Source of the DNA: Pacificoceanicola sp049341065
Lineage (GTDB): Bacteria > Pseudomonadota > Alphaproteobacteria > Rhodobacterales > Rhodobacteraceae
Direction of reading: 5' to 3'
NCBI RefSeq assembly: GCF_049341065.1
Contig: NZ_JBMPIX010000003.1
Location: 62,001 to 126,000 of the forward strand
DNA length: 64,000 nt
This document shows, in pieces, positions 43,257-50,978 of this stretch. Made by a program: the position numbers and the translations under genes. Within the stretch, counting starts at the first letter, position 1. Each line of letters opens with the position of its first letter. The notes under the pieces are model-generated. The model saw only the letters and a list, made by a program, of their open reading frames with translations, had not been told where the DNA came from and did no database searches.

Positions 43257-43688
43257 TCAGGGTTGGATCGTCTCGCGCAGGGTGACGATGTTGCCGCGGC
43301 CATCTGATGTGGTGATTTCGACCAGGTGCTTGCCTTTGTACTCGTTGTTCTTGGTGATGTATTCGATCTCGATGCCAGCAGACTTGCCCTTGAAACGCTC
43401 TGGCATCCCGCCCGCGCAGGTGGTTTCGAATTTCTGAAGGACCTGACCGCGCCGCTTGCGGGCCTTGCCGACGTGCGCGATCTGCCCGATTTTCCCACCC
43501 TTGCAATATTTACGCATCATGCCGGTGATCTCGGTCAAAGAATATCCACCCACTGAATAGAGTCCTTCAACCTTTTGCGAGCTGCGCTCGAGGCGAAAGA
43601 AGAACCCTTTGATCGGGTCGGCCGCGACGGCGGGCGTCGCGCCAAGAACAGCAATGAGGGGAAGGGCAAATCGGATTTTCGAAATCAT
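43257..43688 (-). CDS. Secreted protein of unknown function
   Basis: 143 residues with a signal peptide (MISKIRFALPLIAVLGATPAVAAD), so likely periplasmic. The mature part holds two cysteines (RKYCKGGKI and TTCAGGMPER) and ends EITTSDGRGNIVTLRETIQ, with a beta-rich second half. It is convergent with tgt and divergent from lon. No homologous family comes to mind. Confidence 0.68.
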   Translation of the reverse strand: MISKIRFALPLIAVLGATPAVAADPIKGFFFRLERSSQKVEGLYSVGGYSLTEITGMMRKYCKGGKIGQIAHVGKARKRRGQVLQKFETTCAGGMPERFKGKSAGIEIEYITKNNEYKGKHLVEITTSDGRGNIVTLRETIQP

Positions 43689-43865
43689 GGTGGGCTCTTA
43701 CAAGATAATCTTCATTCGGGCGCTCGGTATCACAGGGTGGTCGTTCCATCAACTATGTTCGGTGCCCACAGGCGCCTCCGTGTTTCCTGACAATTCCCTC
43801 TAAAGTGCGCTTGCACCTAGGCTCCACACGGGTCATTCTGTCGGCCAGCCTGCTGGGGCGCGCGG

Positions 43866-43893
43866 GTTGAAAATCTGTTAACCCGCCCCATCT
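43866..43893 (+). promoter_or_regulatory. Sigma-32-type heat-shock promoter of lon
   Basis: GTTGAAA at 43866-43872 and CCCCATCT at 43886-43893 are separated by 13 bases, a near-exact match to the RpoH consensus (CTTGAAA, 13-15 bases, CCCCATNT). The lon ATG lies 76 bases downstream. The -35 and spacer also contain an inverted repeat, GCGGGTT/AACCCGC. Confidence 0.72.
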
Positions 43894-43968
43894 GTAAGTC
43901 CGATACCGGAGAAACCTGCGTTGCCGCCGAGCGGGACAGGGTTTCTTGCCAAGAACAGGATAACGAGC

Positions 43969-46377
43969 ATGAAATATCCCTTGAATCCTTCCTACCCGGT
44001 GCTGCCGCTGCGCGATATTGTGGTGTTCCCGCATATGATCGTGCCGCTCTTTGTGGGGCGCGAAAAATCGGTGCGCGCGCTGGAAGAAGTGATGAACGAC
44101 GACAAGCAGATTCTGCTTGCCAGCCAGATAGACCCTTCGGTGGATGATCCGCAAACGGATGGTATCTACAAGGCGGGTGTACTGGCCAATGTGCTGCAAC
44201 TGCTCAAACTGCCCGATGGCACGGTAAAGGTGCTGGTCGAAGGGCAGAGCCGTGTGCGCATTACCGAATACCTTGAAAACCCGAACTTCTTCGAGGCCTC
44301 CGCCGAGTATCTGACGGAAATGCCGGGGGATTCCCTGTCGATCGAGGCGTTGACGCGCACCGTGGCCGAAGAATTCGAGCGTTATGCCAAAGTCAAAAAG
44401 AACATCCCCGAAGAGGCGTTGACCGCCGTTGGCGAAGCGCAGGACGCGGCCAAACTGGCTGACCTTGTGGCCGGCCATCTGGGAATCGAAGTGCCGCAAA
44501 AGCAGGAACTGCTTGAGACGCTGAGCGTGAGCGAACGGCTTGAGAAGGTCTATGGCCTGATGCAGGGCGAAATGTCGGTTCTTCAGGTCGAGAAAAAGAT
44601 CAAGACCCGCGTCAAATCCCAGATGGAGAAGACCCAGCGCGAATACTATCTGAATGAGCAGATGAAGGCCATTCAGAAAGAGTTGGGTGACGGCGAAGAG
44701 GGCGAAGGCGAAATTGCCGAGCTTGAGGAAAAGATCGCTGGTACAAAGCTGTCCAAGGAAGCCAAGGACAAGGCCGAGGCCGAGTTGAAGAAGCTCAAGA
44801 ACATGTCGCCGATGTCCGCCGAGGCCACCGTGGTGCGCAACTATCTGGACTGGATGTTGTCGATCCCTTGGGGCACCAAGTCGCGTGTCAAAAAGGATCT
44901 GAACCGCGCGCAGGACATCCTCGACGCCGATCACTACAGCCTTGAAAAGGTCAAGGAGCGGATTGTCGAGTATCTTGCCGTTCAGGCGCGCTCGGCCAAG
45001 CTCAAGGGCCCGATCCTTTGTCTTGTCGGCCCTCCGGGCGTGGGTAAAACCTCGCTTGGCAAATCGATGGCCAAGGCCACCGGGCGCGAATTCATTCGGA
45101 TTTCGCTGGGCGGCGTGCGCGACGAAAGCGAGATCCGCGGTCACCGCCGGACTTACATCGGCTCGATGCCGGGCAAGATCATTCAGGCGCTGAAAAAGGC
45201 GAAAACCACGAACCCGCTCATCCTGCTCGATGAAATCGACAAGATGGGGCAGGACTTCCGTGGCGATCCGGCATCAGCCATGCTTGAGGTGCTGGACCCT
45301 GAGCAGAACTCGACCTTCATGGACCACTATCTTGAGGTGGAATATGACCTCTCGAACGTGATGTTCGTGACCACGTCGAACAGCTACAACATGCCGGGTC
45401 CTCTGATGGACCGGATGGAGATTATCCCGCTCTCGGGCTACACCGAGGACGAAAAGCTCCAGATCGCTAAGCGGCATTTGCTGGACAAACAGGTCAAGAA
45501 CCACGGTCTGAAAAAGCACGAATTCTCGGTTGATGACTCGGCCTTGACGGATATCATCCGCTACTACACCCGCGAGGCGGGCGTTCGGAACCTTGAACGC
45601 GATATCGCCAAGCTGGCTCGGAAAGCGGTCACCAAGATCGTCAAGAAAGAGACTGAGAAGGTGCACGTCACTTCCGACAACCTTGATGATTTCCTCGGGG
45701 TCAAGAAGTATCGCTATGGTCTGGCCGAGGATGAACATCAGGTCGGTGTCGTCACCGGGTTGGCCTATACTTCGGTCGGTGGCGATCTGCTGCACATCGA
45801 GGCGCTGCGCCTGCCGGGCAAAGGCCGGATGAAGACCACCGGCAAGCTGGGCGATGTGATGAAGGAATCCATCGAAGCGGCCAGCAGCTATGTGCGCTCC
45901 ATCGCGCCGCAGATCGGGGTGAAACCTCCGATGTTCGACAAGATGGACATCCACGTGCACGTGCCCGATGGCGCGACGCCCAAGGATGGACCCTCGGCAG
46001 GCTTGGCCATGGTGACTTCGATCGTTTCGGTGCTGACGGGTATCCCGGTGCGCAAGGATATCGCCATGACCGGCGAGGTTTCTCTGCGCGGCAACGCGAT
46101 GCCAATCGGCGGTCTCAAGGAAAAACTCCTGGCGGCCCTGCGCGGCGGGATCAAGACGGTCCTGATCCCGGAAGAGAACGAAAAGGATCTGGCGGAACTG
46201 CCCGACAACGTGAAAGAGGGGCTGGAGATCATCCCGGTCAAACACGTTTCCGAAGTTCTGAAACTTGCGCTGATCGACACGCCCGAGCCGATTGAATGGG
46301 ACCAGGAGGCTGAAGAAGCTGCAGCCGCAGCCGCCGCCAAGGGTAAAGAGGCAGAGGCTGGCCTTACCGCACACTAA
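43969..46377 (+). CDS. lon: ATP-dependent protease Lon
   Basis: A cytosolic AAA+ serine protease that degrades misfolded and regulatory proteins. At 802 residues it has the normal LonA length. It comprises the N-terminal substrate domain (YPVLPLRDIVVFPHMIVPLF), a coiled-coil with REYYLNEQMKAIQKELG, Walker A GPPGVGKTSLG, Walker B ILLDEIDKMG, and the proteolytic Ser/Lys dyad in PKDGPSAGLAM and GGLKEKLLAALR. ATG 43969 follows CAGGATAACGAGC. A sigma-32-type promoter precedes the gene and an intrinsic terminator follows it. Confidence 0.96.
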   Translation: MKYPLNPSYPVLPLRDIVVFPHMIVPLFVGREKSVRALEEVMNDDKQILLASQIDPSVDDPQTDGIYKAGVLANVLQLLKLPDGTVKVLVEGQSRVRITEYLENPNFFEASAEYLTEMPGDSLSIEALTRTVAEEFERYAKVKKNIPEEALTAVGEAQDAAKLADLVAGHLGIEVPQKQELLETLSVSERLEKVYGLMQGEMSVLQVEKKIKTRVKSQMEKTQREYYLNEQMKAIQKELGDGEEGEGEIAELEEKIAGTKLSKEAKDKAEAELKKLKNMSPMSAEATVVRNYLDWMLSIPWGTKSRVKKDLNRAQDILDADHYSLEKVKERIVEYLAVQARSAKLKGPILCLVGPPGVGKTSLGKSMAKATGREFIRISLGGVRDESEIRGHRRTYIGSMPGKIIQALKKAKTTNPLILLDEIDKMGQDFRGDPASAMLEVLDPEQNSTFMDHYLEVEYDLSNVMFVTTSNSYNMPGPLMDRMEIIPLSGYTEDEKLQIAKRHLLDKQVKNHGLKKHEFSVDDSALTDIIRYYTREAGVRNLERDIAKLARKAVTKIVKKETEKVHVTSDNLDDFLGVKKYRYGLAEDEHQVGVVTGLAYTSVGGDLLHIEALRLPGKGRMKTTGKLGDVMKESIEAASSYVRSIAPQIGVKPPMFDKMDIHVHVPDGATPKDGPSAGLAMVTSIVSVLTGIPVRKDIAMTGEVSLRGNAMPIGGLKEKLLAALRGGIKTVLIPEENEKDLAELPDNVKEGLEIIPVKHVSEVLKLALIDTPEPIEWDQEAEEAAAAAAAKGKEAEAGLTAH

Positions 46378-46400
46378 TCTTTGGTTTCTGACAACATAGC

Positions 46401-46436
46401 GGCCCCGGTGACACTGTCGCCGGGGCCGTTTCTTTT
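46401..46436 (+). terminator. Intrinsic terminator of lon
   Basis: GGCCCCGG (46401-46408) and CCGGGGCC (46420-46427) form an 8-bp stem with an 11-base loop, then GTTTCTTTT. It starts 23 bases after the lon stop. Confidence 0.8.
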
Positions 46437-46507
46437 GTGCCTGGTTGATGAGAACGCGATCCGTCGTCAGATTGACAGAAATCCGAAACGCATCCCTGCA
46501 AACGGAT

Positions 46508-46699
46508 TTAGTGGCTGAGCGCGGCGCCAAACACCGTCAACGTCGCCAGGATCATGACCAACTGTGCCGAGGGCATGCTGTCTTGCGCGGCAGCTTGCTG
46601 AATGACAATCGGTTCGACCACAGGGTCCGTGTACCCGTCTGCCAGCGCGCCAGATATGGGCAGCATTGCAAATGTCAGTGCTACAATCGTTTTCTTCAT
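46508..46699 (-). CDS. Small secreted protein with PVVEP motif
   Basis: 63 residues. MKKTIVALTFAMLPISGALAD is a signal peptide; the mature part contains YTDPVVEPIVIQQAAAQ and a C-terminal hydrophobic segment (LVMILATLTVFGAAL), so it may be a small membrane-attached protein. AAAGGGGGAAAGTT precedes ATG 46699, an excellent ribosome-binding site. Small proteins with a PVVEP-type mature start and hydrophobic end occur in Rhodobacteraceae, but their function is unknown to me. Confidence 0.7.
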   Translation of the reverse strand: MKKTIVALTFAMLPISGALADGYTDPVVEPIVIQQAAAQDSMPSAQLVMILATLTVFGAALSH

Positions 46700-46729
46700 A
46701 ACTTTCCCCCTTTGGTAAAAAAGGCCTCG

Positions 46730-46759
46730 ATATTGCGGGGGGAAACGATTGGGAGTCAA
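46730..46759 (-). promoter_or_regulatory. Predicted sigma-70 promoter of the small secreted protein
   Basis: On the minus strand TTGACT (46759-46754) and CAATAT (46735-46730) are separated by 18 bases, giving a leader of roughly 24 bases to the ATG at 46699. Predicted from consensus only. Confidence 0.5.
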
Positions 46760-46899
46760 GCAAGTGCTGGTATTATAGGCCACGTGGTATTACCGTTTTG
46801 ACAAAACATGAACTGGTTTTCCGGGGATTTGGGCTGAATAGCCATATTGGCGAACCCGAGAACTGGTGCAAAACCGCAAGATAATGAGAGAGCAGAAAA

Positions 46900-47349
46900 A
46901 TGGTTGCTGAGACAAAAACTCGAAAGCGCAGGGCGTCCGCGGCGGACACGCCCGAGGCCGCCGTCGGGAAGCCCCGCAAAACGCGGGCGAAAGCCTCGCC
47001 CATCGTCGAGACCCCGGCGCACGGTGCAGCGCCTGACGTCACAGCATCGGAAAAGGCCGTCAGGCAAAGCGACGCGCCCTCTGTTTCCGAAACGGCGCAG
47101 CAGCCCAAGGTCGAGATGAAGAAGAAAGAGCTGATCGATCTTGTGGTCGAACGTTCGGGCGTCAAGAAACGCGATGCCAAGCCTGCGATTGAAGCGGCTC
47201 TTGTGATCCTTGGTCAAGCCCTTGCCGATGGGCGGCCTTTGAACCTCCAGCCGCTTGGCAAGGTGAAGGTCTCCAACACCAAGCAGAAGGACAACGCCCT
47301 TGTCCTGAACGCCCGTGTGCGCCAGTCCAGCAAGGACGAAATTTCCTGA
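46900..47349 (+). CDS. HU-family DNA-binding protein with basic N-terminal extension
   Basis: 149 residues. The C-terminal 75 or so are an HU/IHF-like fold (MKKKELIDLVVERSGVKKRD, AALVILGQALADGRPLNLQP, LGKVKVSN). The first 65 are a Lys/Arg/Ala/Pro-rich, probably disordered extension (TRKRRASAADTPEAAVGKPR), recalling histone H1-like tails fused to HU in some bacteria. The DNA-intercalating arm is short (NTKQKDNALVLNARVR) and lacks the usual RNPxTG, so minor-groove bending may be altered. The start ATG 46900 has an AGAGAG upstream. Confidence 0.83.
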   Translation: MVAETKTRKRRASAADTPEAAVGKPRKTRAKASPIVETPAHGAAPDVTASEKAVRQSDAPSVSETAQQPKVEMKKKELIDLVVERSGVKKRDAKPAIEAALVILGQALADGRPLNLQPLGKVKVSNTKQKDNALVLNARVRQSSKDEIS

Positions 47350-47358
47350 TCGGCCCCC

Positions 47359-47387
47359 TTGCACCCTGTAGCAAGGGGCGCTAATAC
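47359..47387 (+). promoter_or_regulatory. Promoter of the first tRNA-Val gene
   Basis: TTGCAC at 47359-47364 and TAATAC at 47382-47387 have an ideal 17-base spacer, with the mature tRNA starting ten bases after the -10. An 8-bp inverted repeat (CCCCTTGC/GCAAGGGG, 47355-47378) straddles the -35 and spacer. Confidence 0.65.
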
Positions 47388-47396
47388 GCGCGGCAC

Positions 47397-47471
47397 GGGT
47401 GATTAGCTCAGTGGTAGAGCGCTTCGTTCACATCGAAGATGTCAGGAGTTCAAATCTCTTATCACCCACCA
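47397..47471 (+). tRNA. tRNA-Val (anticodon CAC)
   Basis: A complete cloverleaf: acceptor stem GGGTGAT/ATCACCC, D arm AGCTCAGTGGTAGAGC, anticodon stem CTTCG/CGAAG with loop TTCACAT (anticodon CAC, reads GUG), and T arm with GTTCAAATC. The discriminator A is followed by an encoded CCA. 75 nucleotides. Confidence 0.95.
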
Positions 47472-47480
47472 GTTTCCAGC

Positions 47481-47516
47481 AAAGCGCGCCTCTGACGAGG
47501 TGCGCTTTCGTCGTTT
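47481..47516 (+). terminator. Intrinsic terminator after the first tRNA-Val
   Basis: AAAGCGC and GCGCTTT (47481-47487 and 47502-47508) enclose an inner CCTC/GAGG stem with a 4-base loop; CGTCGTTTT follows. The two tRNA genes are therefore probably separate transcripts. Confidence 0.7.
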
Positions 47517-47622
47517 TGGACTGGGGCATATGGTCGGCTGATCGGTCGATTTGAAAAGAATGCAAAATGCCTGTCACGAGGGGCTTGCCAAGCGCGAAAG
47601 CTTGCGGCAAAAGCGGCGCAGC

Positions 47623-47698
<76 letters not shown>

Positions 47699-47789
47699 TT
47701 ACAAGCCATTTATTTGAAAAAGATACTTGAGTATCAGGTGCTTGGGTCGCGCTGTCTGTTACCACAGACTGTTACCACAGGGCGCGAAA

Positions 47790-49436
47790 ATGACGGTTCT
47801 GAGAATGACGAATCCAGTACTTCGAAACGGGGTCTATTGGCTGCGGGTTGCCGTCCCCAGACCCCTGCGAGAAGCCGCCAAGGGGCGGTCTATCGCTTTG
47901 TCTGTCGGGGAACTCGCTAAGACCCTCAAAGTAGGCGAGCGTGTCACCACATCGCTGCACACGTCTGACAAGGCCGAAGCGCGTCAGCGGGCGGCGCAGG
48001 TTCTGGAGCAGGCTGAGACCTTCTTCGCCACGTTGCGGGGCCAGCGTCCCGCACTCACGCACAAGCAGGTAATCGCCTTCGCGGGCCAGATGATGCAGGA
48101 AGTGATTGCGGAACATGACGACGATCCCGGCAGACCAGATGTTTGGAAAGACGTGCTGGCAATAGAAACAAGGCTGGGGGCAGGGAGCGTTGAAAGCTGG
48201 TCTCTGGACGCGACTGGCACCCCCCGCCAGTTGACCCGCGAAGAAGCCCTCATGGCCCGCTACGCGCCTGCTATCGCCCGTGTGGAATCCCGTCATGCGG
48301 TCTACCTAACCGACGATGACAAGGCCCGTTTGGTCGATGCAGCCCACCGGGAAATGGTAGATGCCGCCAAGGTTAACCTGCGCAAAGCCGAAGGCGACTA
48401 TTCGGATGGCGGACACCGTGACAGGCACCCCAAGTTGGAACGTCCGAGTGCGCGTGAAAAGGTCCACCAAAAGAAAGAACCGCTGGGGCATTGGTCTTTC
48501 GCAGAGGTTATAAACCGAGAGGAAGCCCGCCGGTCTAAGGGGGCCGACGCCAAGCCATTGTCCGACGCCGCGCTCAGAAAATACAGGCTGCACTGTGGTC
48601 GCTTTGCAGCCTTCCGGGGCAGCGATGATGTGCGGACCGTGACGCCGCGAGAGGCTCAGGATTGGCTGGATGCGCTGGCGGACGACCCCAAACTGAAAGT
48701 CAGCAATCGGGTCCGTGGCGAACATCTCAACAGTGTCCGCGCGGTCATTGGTTACGCGATTGCCGAAAGCCTTGGCGAGATATTTCCCAACGGCAATCCG
48801 CTGGCAGTCGTCAAAAAGCCCGCGTTTAAGCCCAAGCCCAAAGGGTCCGCTGCGCTCACCTTCGAAGAAGCCCGCACGATCCTTCTAGCTGCCCGCAAAG
48901 ACACCCGACCCCATATCCGCTGGATGCCTTGGCTGATGGCGTATTCCGGGGCGCGGGTTGGTGAGGTCGGGGCGCTCGCAAAGGACAGCTTTGCCGAACT
49001 TGACGGGCGCTGGTTTTATCACATTCGGGGCAGCGCAAAGACTACGGACAGTATCCGTATCGTTCCAGTGCACCCGGCGCTTGTCGAGGAAGGGTTGATG
49101 GATTTCGCCAAAGCCAGCGGCCCAGGTCCGTTGTTCACCAAGTCCTGCAAGGCTGTGTTGCTGCGCTGGATACGCGAGGATTTGAAGCTGACCCGCAAAG
49201 AACTTGCCCCGAACCACGGCTGGCGGCACCTCTTTGCCGATTTTTCGCGGGTCTGGATGAACAACGATTCGATGGTGCGGGCGCTTGCCGGTCGTGCCGA
49301 CCCCGGTTCTATGTCGCTCTATGGGGGCAGTCAGGCTTTGTGGGCTGGTCTCTGGGATCACATGGCCCGTGTTCCTGCGATCCCGCTGGATGTTCGCACC
49401 GTGGATGACTCAGGGAAGCCCTCAGAGGTACCCTAG
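47790..49436 (+). CDS. Tyrosine-type site-specific recombinase (integrase)
   Basis: 548 residues. The N-terminal region (NPVLRNGVYWLRVAVPRPLR, typical of alphaproteobacterial integrases with a DUF6538-like start) is followed by a core-binding domain (AALRKYRLHCGRFAAFRGSD) and a catalytic domain from about residue 365. Predicted catalytic residues are R389 in SGARVGEVGAL, H476 and R479 in NHGWRHLF, and the nucleophile Y511 in GSMSLYGG. The usual second His before Tyr is replaced by Arg (AGRADPGSMSLY). ATG 47790 is chosen; an in-frame TTG at 47727 would extend it toward the tRNA. Confidence 0.9.
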   Translation: MTVLRMTNPVLRNGVYWLRVAVPRPLREAAKGRSIALSVGELAKTLKVGERVTTSLHTSDKAEARQRAAQVLEQAETFFATLRGQRPALTHKQVIAFAGQMMQEVIAEHDDDPGRPDVWKDVLAIETRLGAGSVESWSLDATGTPRQLTREEALMARYAPAIARVESRHAVYLTDDDKARLVDAAHREMVDAAKVNLRKAEGDYSDGGHRDRHPKLERPSAREKVHQKKEPLGHWSFAEVINREEARRSKGADAKPLSDAALRKYRLHCGRFAAFRGSDDVRTVTPREAQDWLDALADDPKLKVSNRVRGEHLNSVRAVIGYAIAESLGEIFPNGNPLAVVKKPAFKPKPKGSAALTFEEARTILLAARKDTRPHIRWMPWLMAYSGARVGEVGALAKDSFAELDGRWFYHIRGSAKTTDSIRIVPVHPALVEEGLMDFAKASGPGPLFTKSCKAVLLRWIREDLKLTRKELAPNHGWRHLFADFSRVWMNNDSMVRALAGRADPGSMSLYGGSQALWAGLWDHMARVPAIPLDVRTVDDSGKPSEVP

Positions 49437-49443
49437 GAGTCAC

Positions 49444-49467
49444 CTCACCCGACGGGCGGGGGGTGAG
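49444..49467. repeat. Inverted repeat immediately after the integrase
   Basis: CTCACCC (49444-49450) and GGGTGAG (49461-49467) with a 10-base G-rich loop. There is no T-run, so it is not a clear terminator. Its CTCACCC arm recurs in the repeats at 50191-50424, read on the other strand. Confidence 0.45.
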
Positions 49468-49521
49468 TGGGATGCACCAAACGGCCACTCTCAGGCCCCC
49501 ACAGAATCCCTGTTGTGGCGT

Positions 49522-49563
49522 CGTGGAAAGGTGCGGTTGCGGCACCCTTCCCACGGTTCTTTT
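49522..49563 (+). terminator. Likely intrinsic terminator of the integrase gene
   Basis: CGTGGAAAGGTGC (49522-49534) pairs with GCACCCTTCCCACG (49542-49555) apart from a small bulge, followed by GTTCTTTT. It lies about 85 bases after the integrase stop. Confidence 0.6.
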
Positions 49564-49571
49564 CGGTAATT

Positions 49572-49766
49572 CTACCAAGTCACCCGCACGGCCCATGACG
49601 GCAGGCACAGTTGCCATTCACCGGGCCAGCGGATGAGGTAGGCCCACGGCTCTTGCGGGTGGATGCGCGGGGATTTCTCGATATGTATGGTCATGGTCGT
49701 GCCCTCCAAGGCGATGGTTTCATCTGTCAGAGGGAAGGTGCCGCCGGTCGTGGGATAAACCCACAA
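49572..49766 (-). CDS. Possible small protein of the integrated element
   Basis: A 64-codon frame; an internal ATG at about 49694 would give 40 residues (MTIHIEKSPRIHPQEPWAYL onward, tryptophan-rich). The shorter form has a natural-looking composition and faces the integrase terminator. There is no family assignment. It may equally be noncoding. Confidence 0.3.
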   Translation of the reverse strand: MWVYPTTGGTFPLTDETIALEGTTMTIHIEKSPRIHPQEPWAYLIRWPGEWQLCLPSWAVRVTW

Positions 49767-50240
49767 GTGGACTGGTCGTCACCCTTCCACCTGATACAGG
49801 ATTGGGCCGATCTGGGTAAGACCAATGGACGGTGAACAGACTGTTTTGGGGAAACCTTTAAGGCGACCGTCTAGGGCAATACTATGCTGCCGTTTGAGGT
49901 GTCGTCTAAGTTGGTCGGGCTGTCGGGTCATCCAGAACAAGAAGCCCCTTTTGCGAGAACGGACCCAGCTAGCTTTGATGGTCTTTCAAGTGCCTGGGTC
50001 TGTGTCCCAGAGGGCGTGTCTTGTCGGACGATCCCCGACCGACGATCCACCTTAGAAATATCGACCCAGCCACCCGTCATGTTCTTTACGGTGCCGGGGT
50101 CGGTATCCTGTCACATCTGTTCTTTGTCAGGTGACTCCCGACCGATGGACATCTTGAACACCACCCCAAACGATCCCGTAACGCACCCTTATATATACTG
50201 GGTGAGGGTGGATTGTGCGGCCAGCGTCCTTGGTCGGTCG
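49767..50240. other. Gene-poor stretch of the integrated element
   Basis: I see no convincing gene here. A plus-strand frame at 49884-50291 exists, but its product is Ser/Pro/Cys-rich and passes through the direct repeats. The stretch contains several loosely similar segments built on GTCGG, GGTCGG and GACGATCC, and has lower GC than the flanking core genes. It could hold the element's replication or regulatory region. Confidence 0.4.
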
Positions 50241-50424
50241 TCAAGACACCCCGGAAGTAAACCCGGAATGTCCCCTATATATACTGGGTGAGGGCGGATT
50301 AGTCGTTCCGCCCCGCCGTTCCTGCGCCGGTCGCATATCCCGGATACGTTGCAGGAACGCCGCCGGGTCTTGTTCGCAGTAGGCTGTTGCCGGTCTATGC
50401 GACCCCCTTGGGTGAGGGTGGATT
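50191..50424. repeat. Three spaced direct repeats, iteron-like
   Basis: ATATATACTGGGTGAGGG begins the 24-base copies at 50191-50214 and 50277-50300 (one mismatch). A 16-base core copy, TGGGTGAGGGTGGATT, lies at 50409-50424. Start-to-start spacings of the shared core are about 86 and 124 bases. The AT-rich step ATATATA is striking in this GC-rich context. Copies 2 and 3 fall inside the 3' end of the zinc-ribbon gene. Confidence 0.7.
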
Positions 50425-50978
50425 TCTCGAACTTGGTCACTGTGGGGCACTGGGCTGTTTTCCACCTCGCCTGTTTCAGGTTCACCGGCGTGGCCTGACA
50501 CCCAATCCCAGACCCTGCAATTCAAGAGGCGCTGGGCAAACCGATCTGCCAGATACGGGACAGGGGGGTACGCGGGGCTGTTGCGGTAACACGCGGCTCT
50601 ATCGTGATCAGCCTTGGCGAAGTCAGGACGGGAAAGGACGCCCCGCAGATGCGTATCGCCGCCCCGTGCCGCGTCCAGCCAAGCCTTGAGAAGCCCCAGA
50701 CGTTCCCCCGGCGGGGTCGCATAGTAGGTCTCATTCAGCCACACCAGGGTGGCCCTCTGACGGCGCTTCAAATACCGGCGGTCTGGGCTGTCACTGGCGG
50801 ACGTTGAACCACGGGCACTGTTCCGGCTGGCCTTCTTCTGACAGGCTGGGACGCAAAACCGCTGGTTCTTTCGGCGCGGATGAAAGGTGGCACCGCAGCG
50901 GGGGCATTCGCTGTTCGTTGAAGGGGTACGGTCGCCCGCACCCCCCTTCACAAAGCCTTCGATCAGGTCAAGGCTCAT
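50241..50978 (-). CDS. Zinc-ribbon protein of the integrated element, unknown function
   Basis: 245 residues. An N-terminal CPRCGATFHPRRKNQRFCVPAC has four cysteines spaced like a zinc ribbon (CxxC...CxxxC, residues 25-46), followed by a basic stretch and a conserved-looking helical region (RRQRATLVWLNETYYATPPG). The last 60 residues are Pro/Arg/Ser-rich, run through the direct repeats and may be a fused or decayed end. ATG 50978 overlaps the upstream RNase H-like stop by ATGA, so the two were once an operon of the element. Confidence 0.6.
   Translation of the reverse strand: MSLDLIEGFVKGGAGDRTPSTNSECPRCGATFHPRRKNQRFCVPACQKKASRNSARGSTSASDSPDRRYLKRRQRATLVWLNETYYATPPGERLGLLKAWLDAARGGDTHLRGVLSRPDFAKADHDRAACYRNSPAYPPVPYLADRFAQRLLNCRVWDWVSGHAGEPETGEVENSPVPHSDQVREIHPHPRGSHRPATAYCEQDPAAFLQRIRDMRPAQERRGGTTNPPSPSIYRGHSGFTSGVS

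Noticed and set aside
46795..46807. GTTTTG-A-CAAAAC palindrome upstream of the HU-like gene as an operator
   Set aside because: Short, low complexity and not clearly placed relative to a promoter; TTGACA overlaps it but no -10 follows at the right distance.
47481..47516. An attachment site or sRNA between the two tRNA genes
   Set aside because: The structure is a simple nested hairpin with a T-rich end, best explained as a terminator.
49884..50291. A 135-codon plus-strand frame in the integrated element
   Set aside because: The product is Ser/Pro/Cys-rich without hydrophobic periodicity and runs through two direct repeats; it is more likely noncoding.
50191..50424. A possible CRISPR array
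   Set aside because: Only three unevenly spaced copies with different lengths, no uniform spacers and no cas genes nearby.
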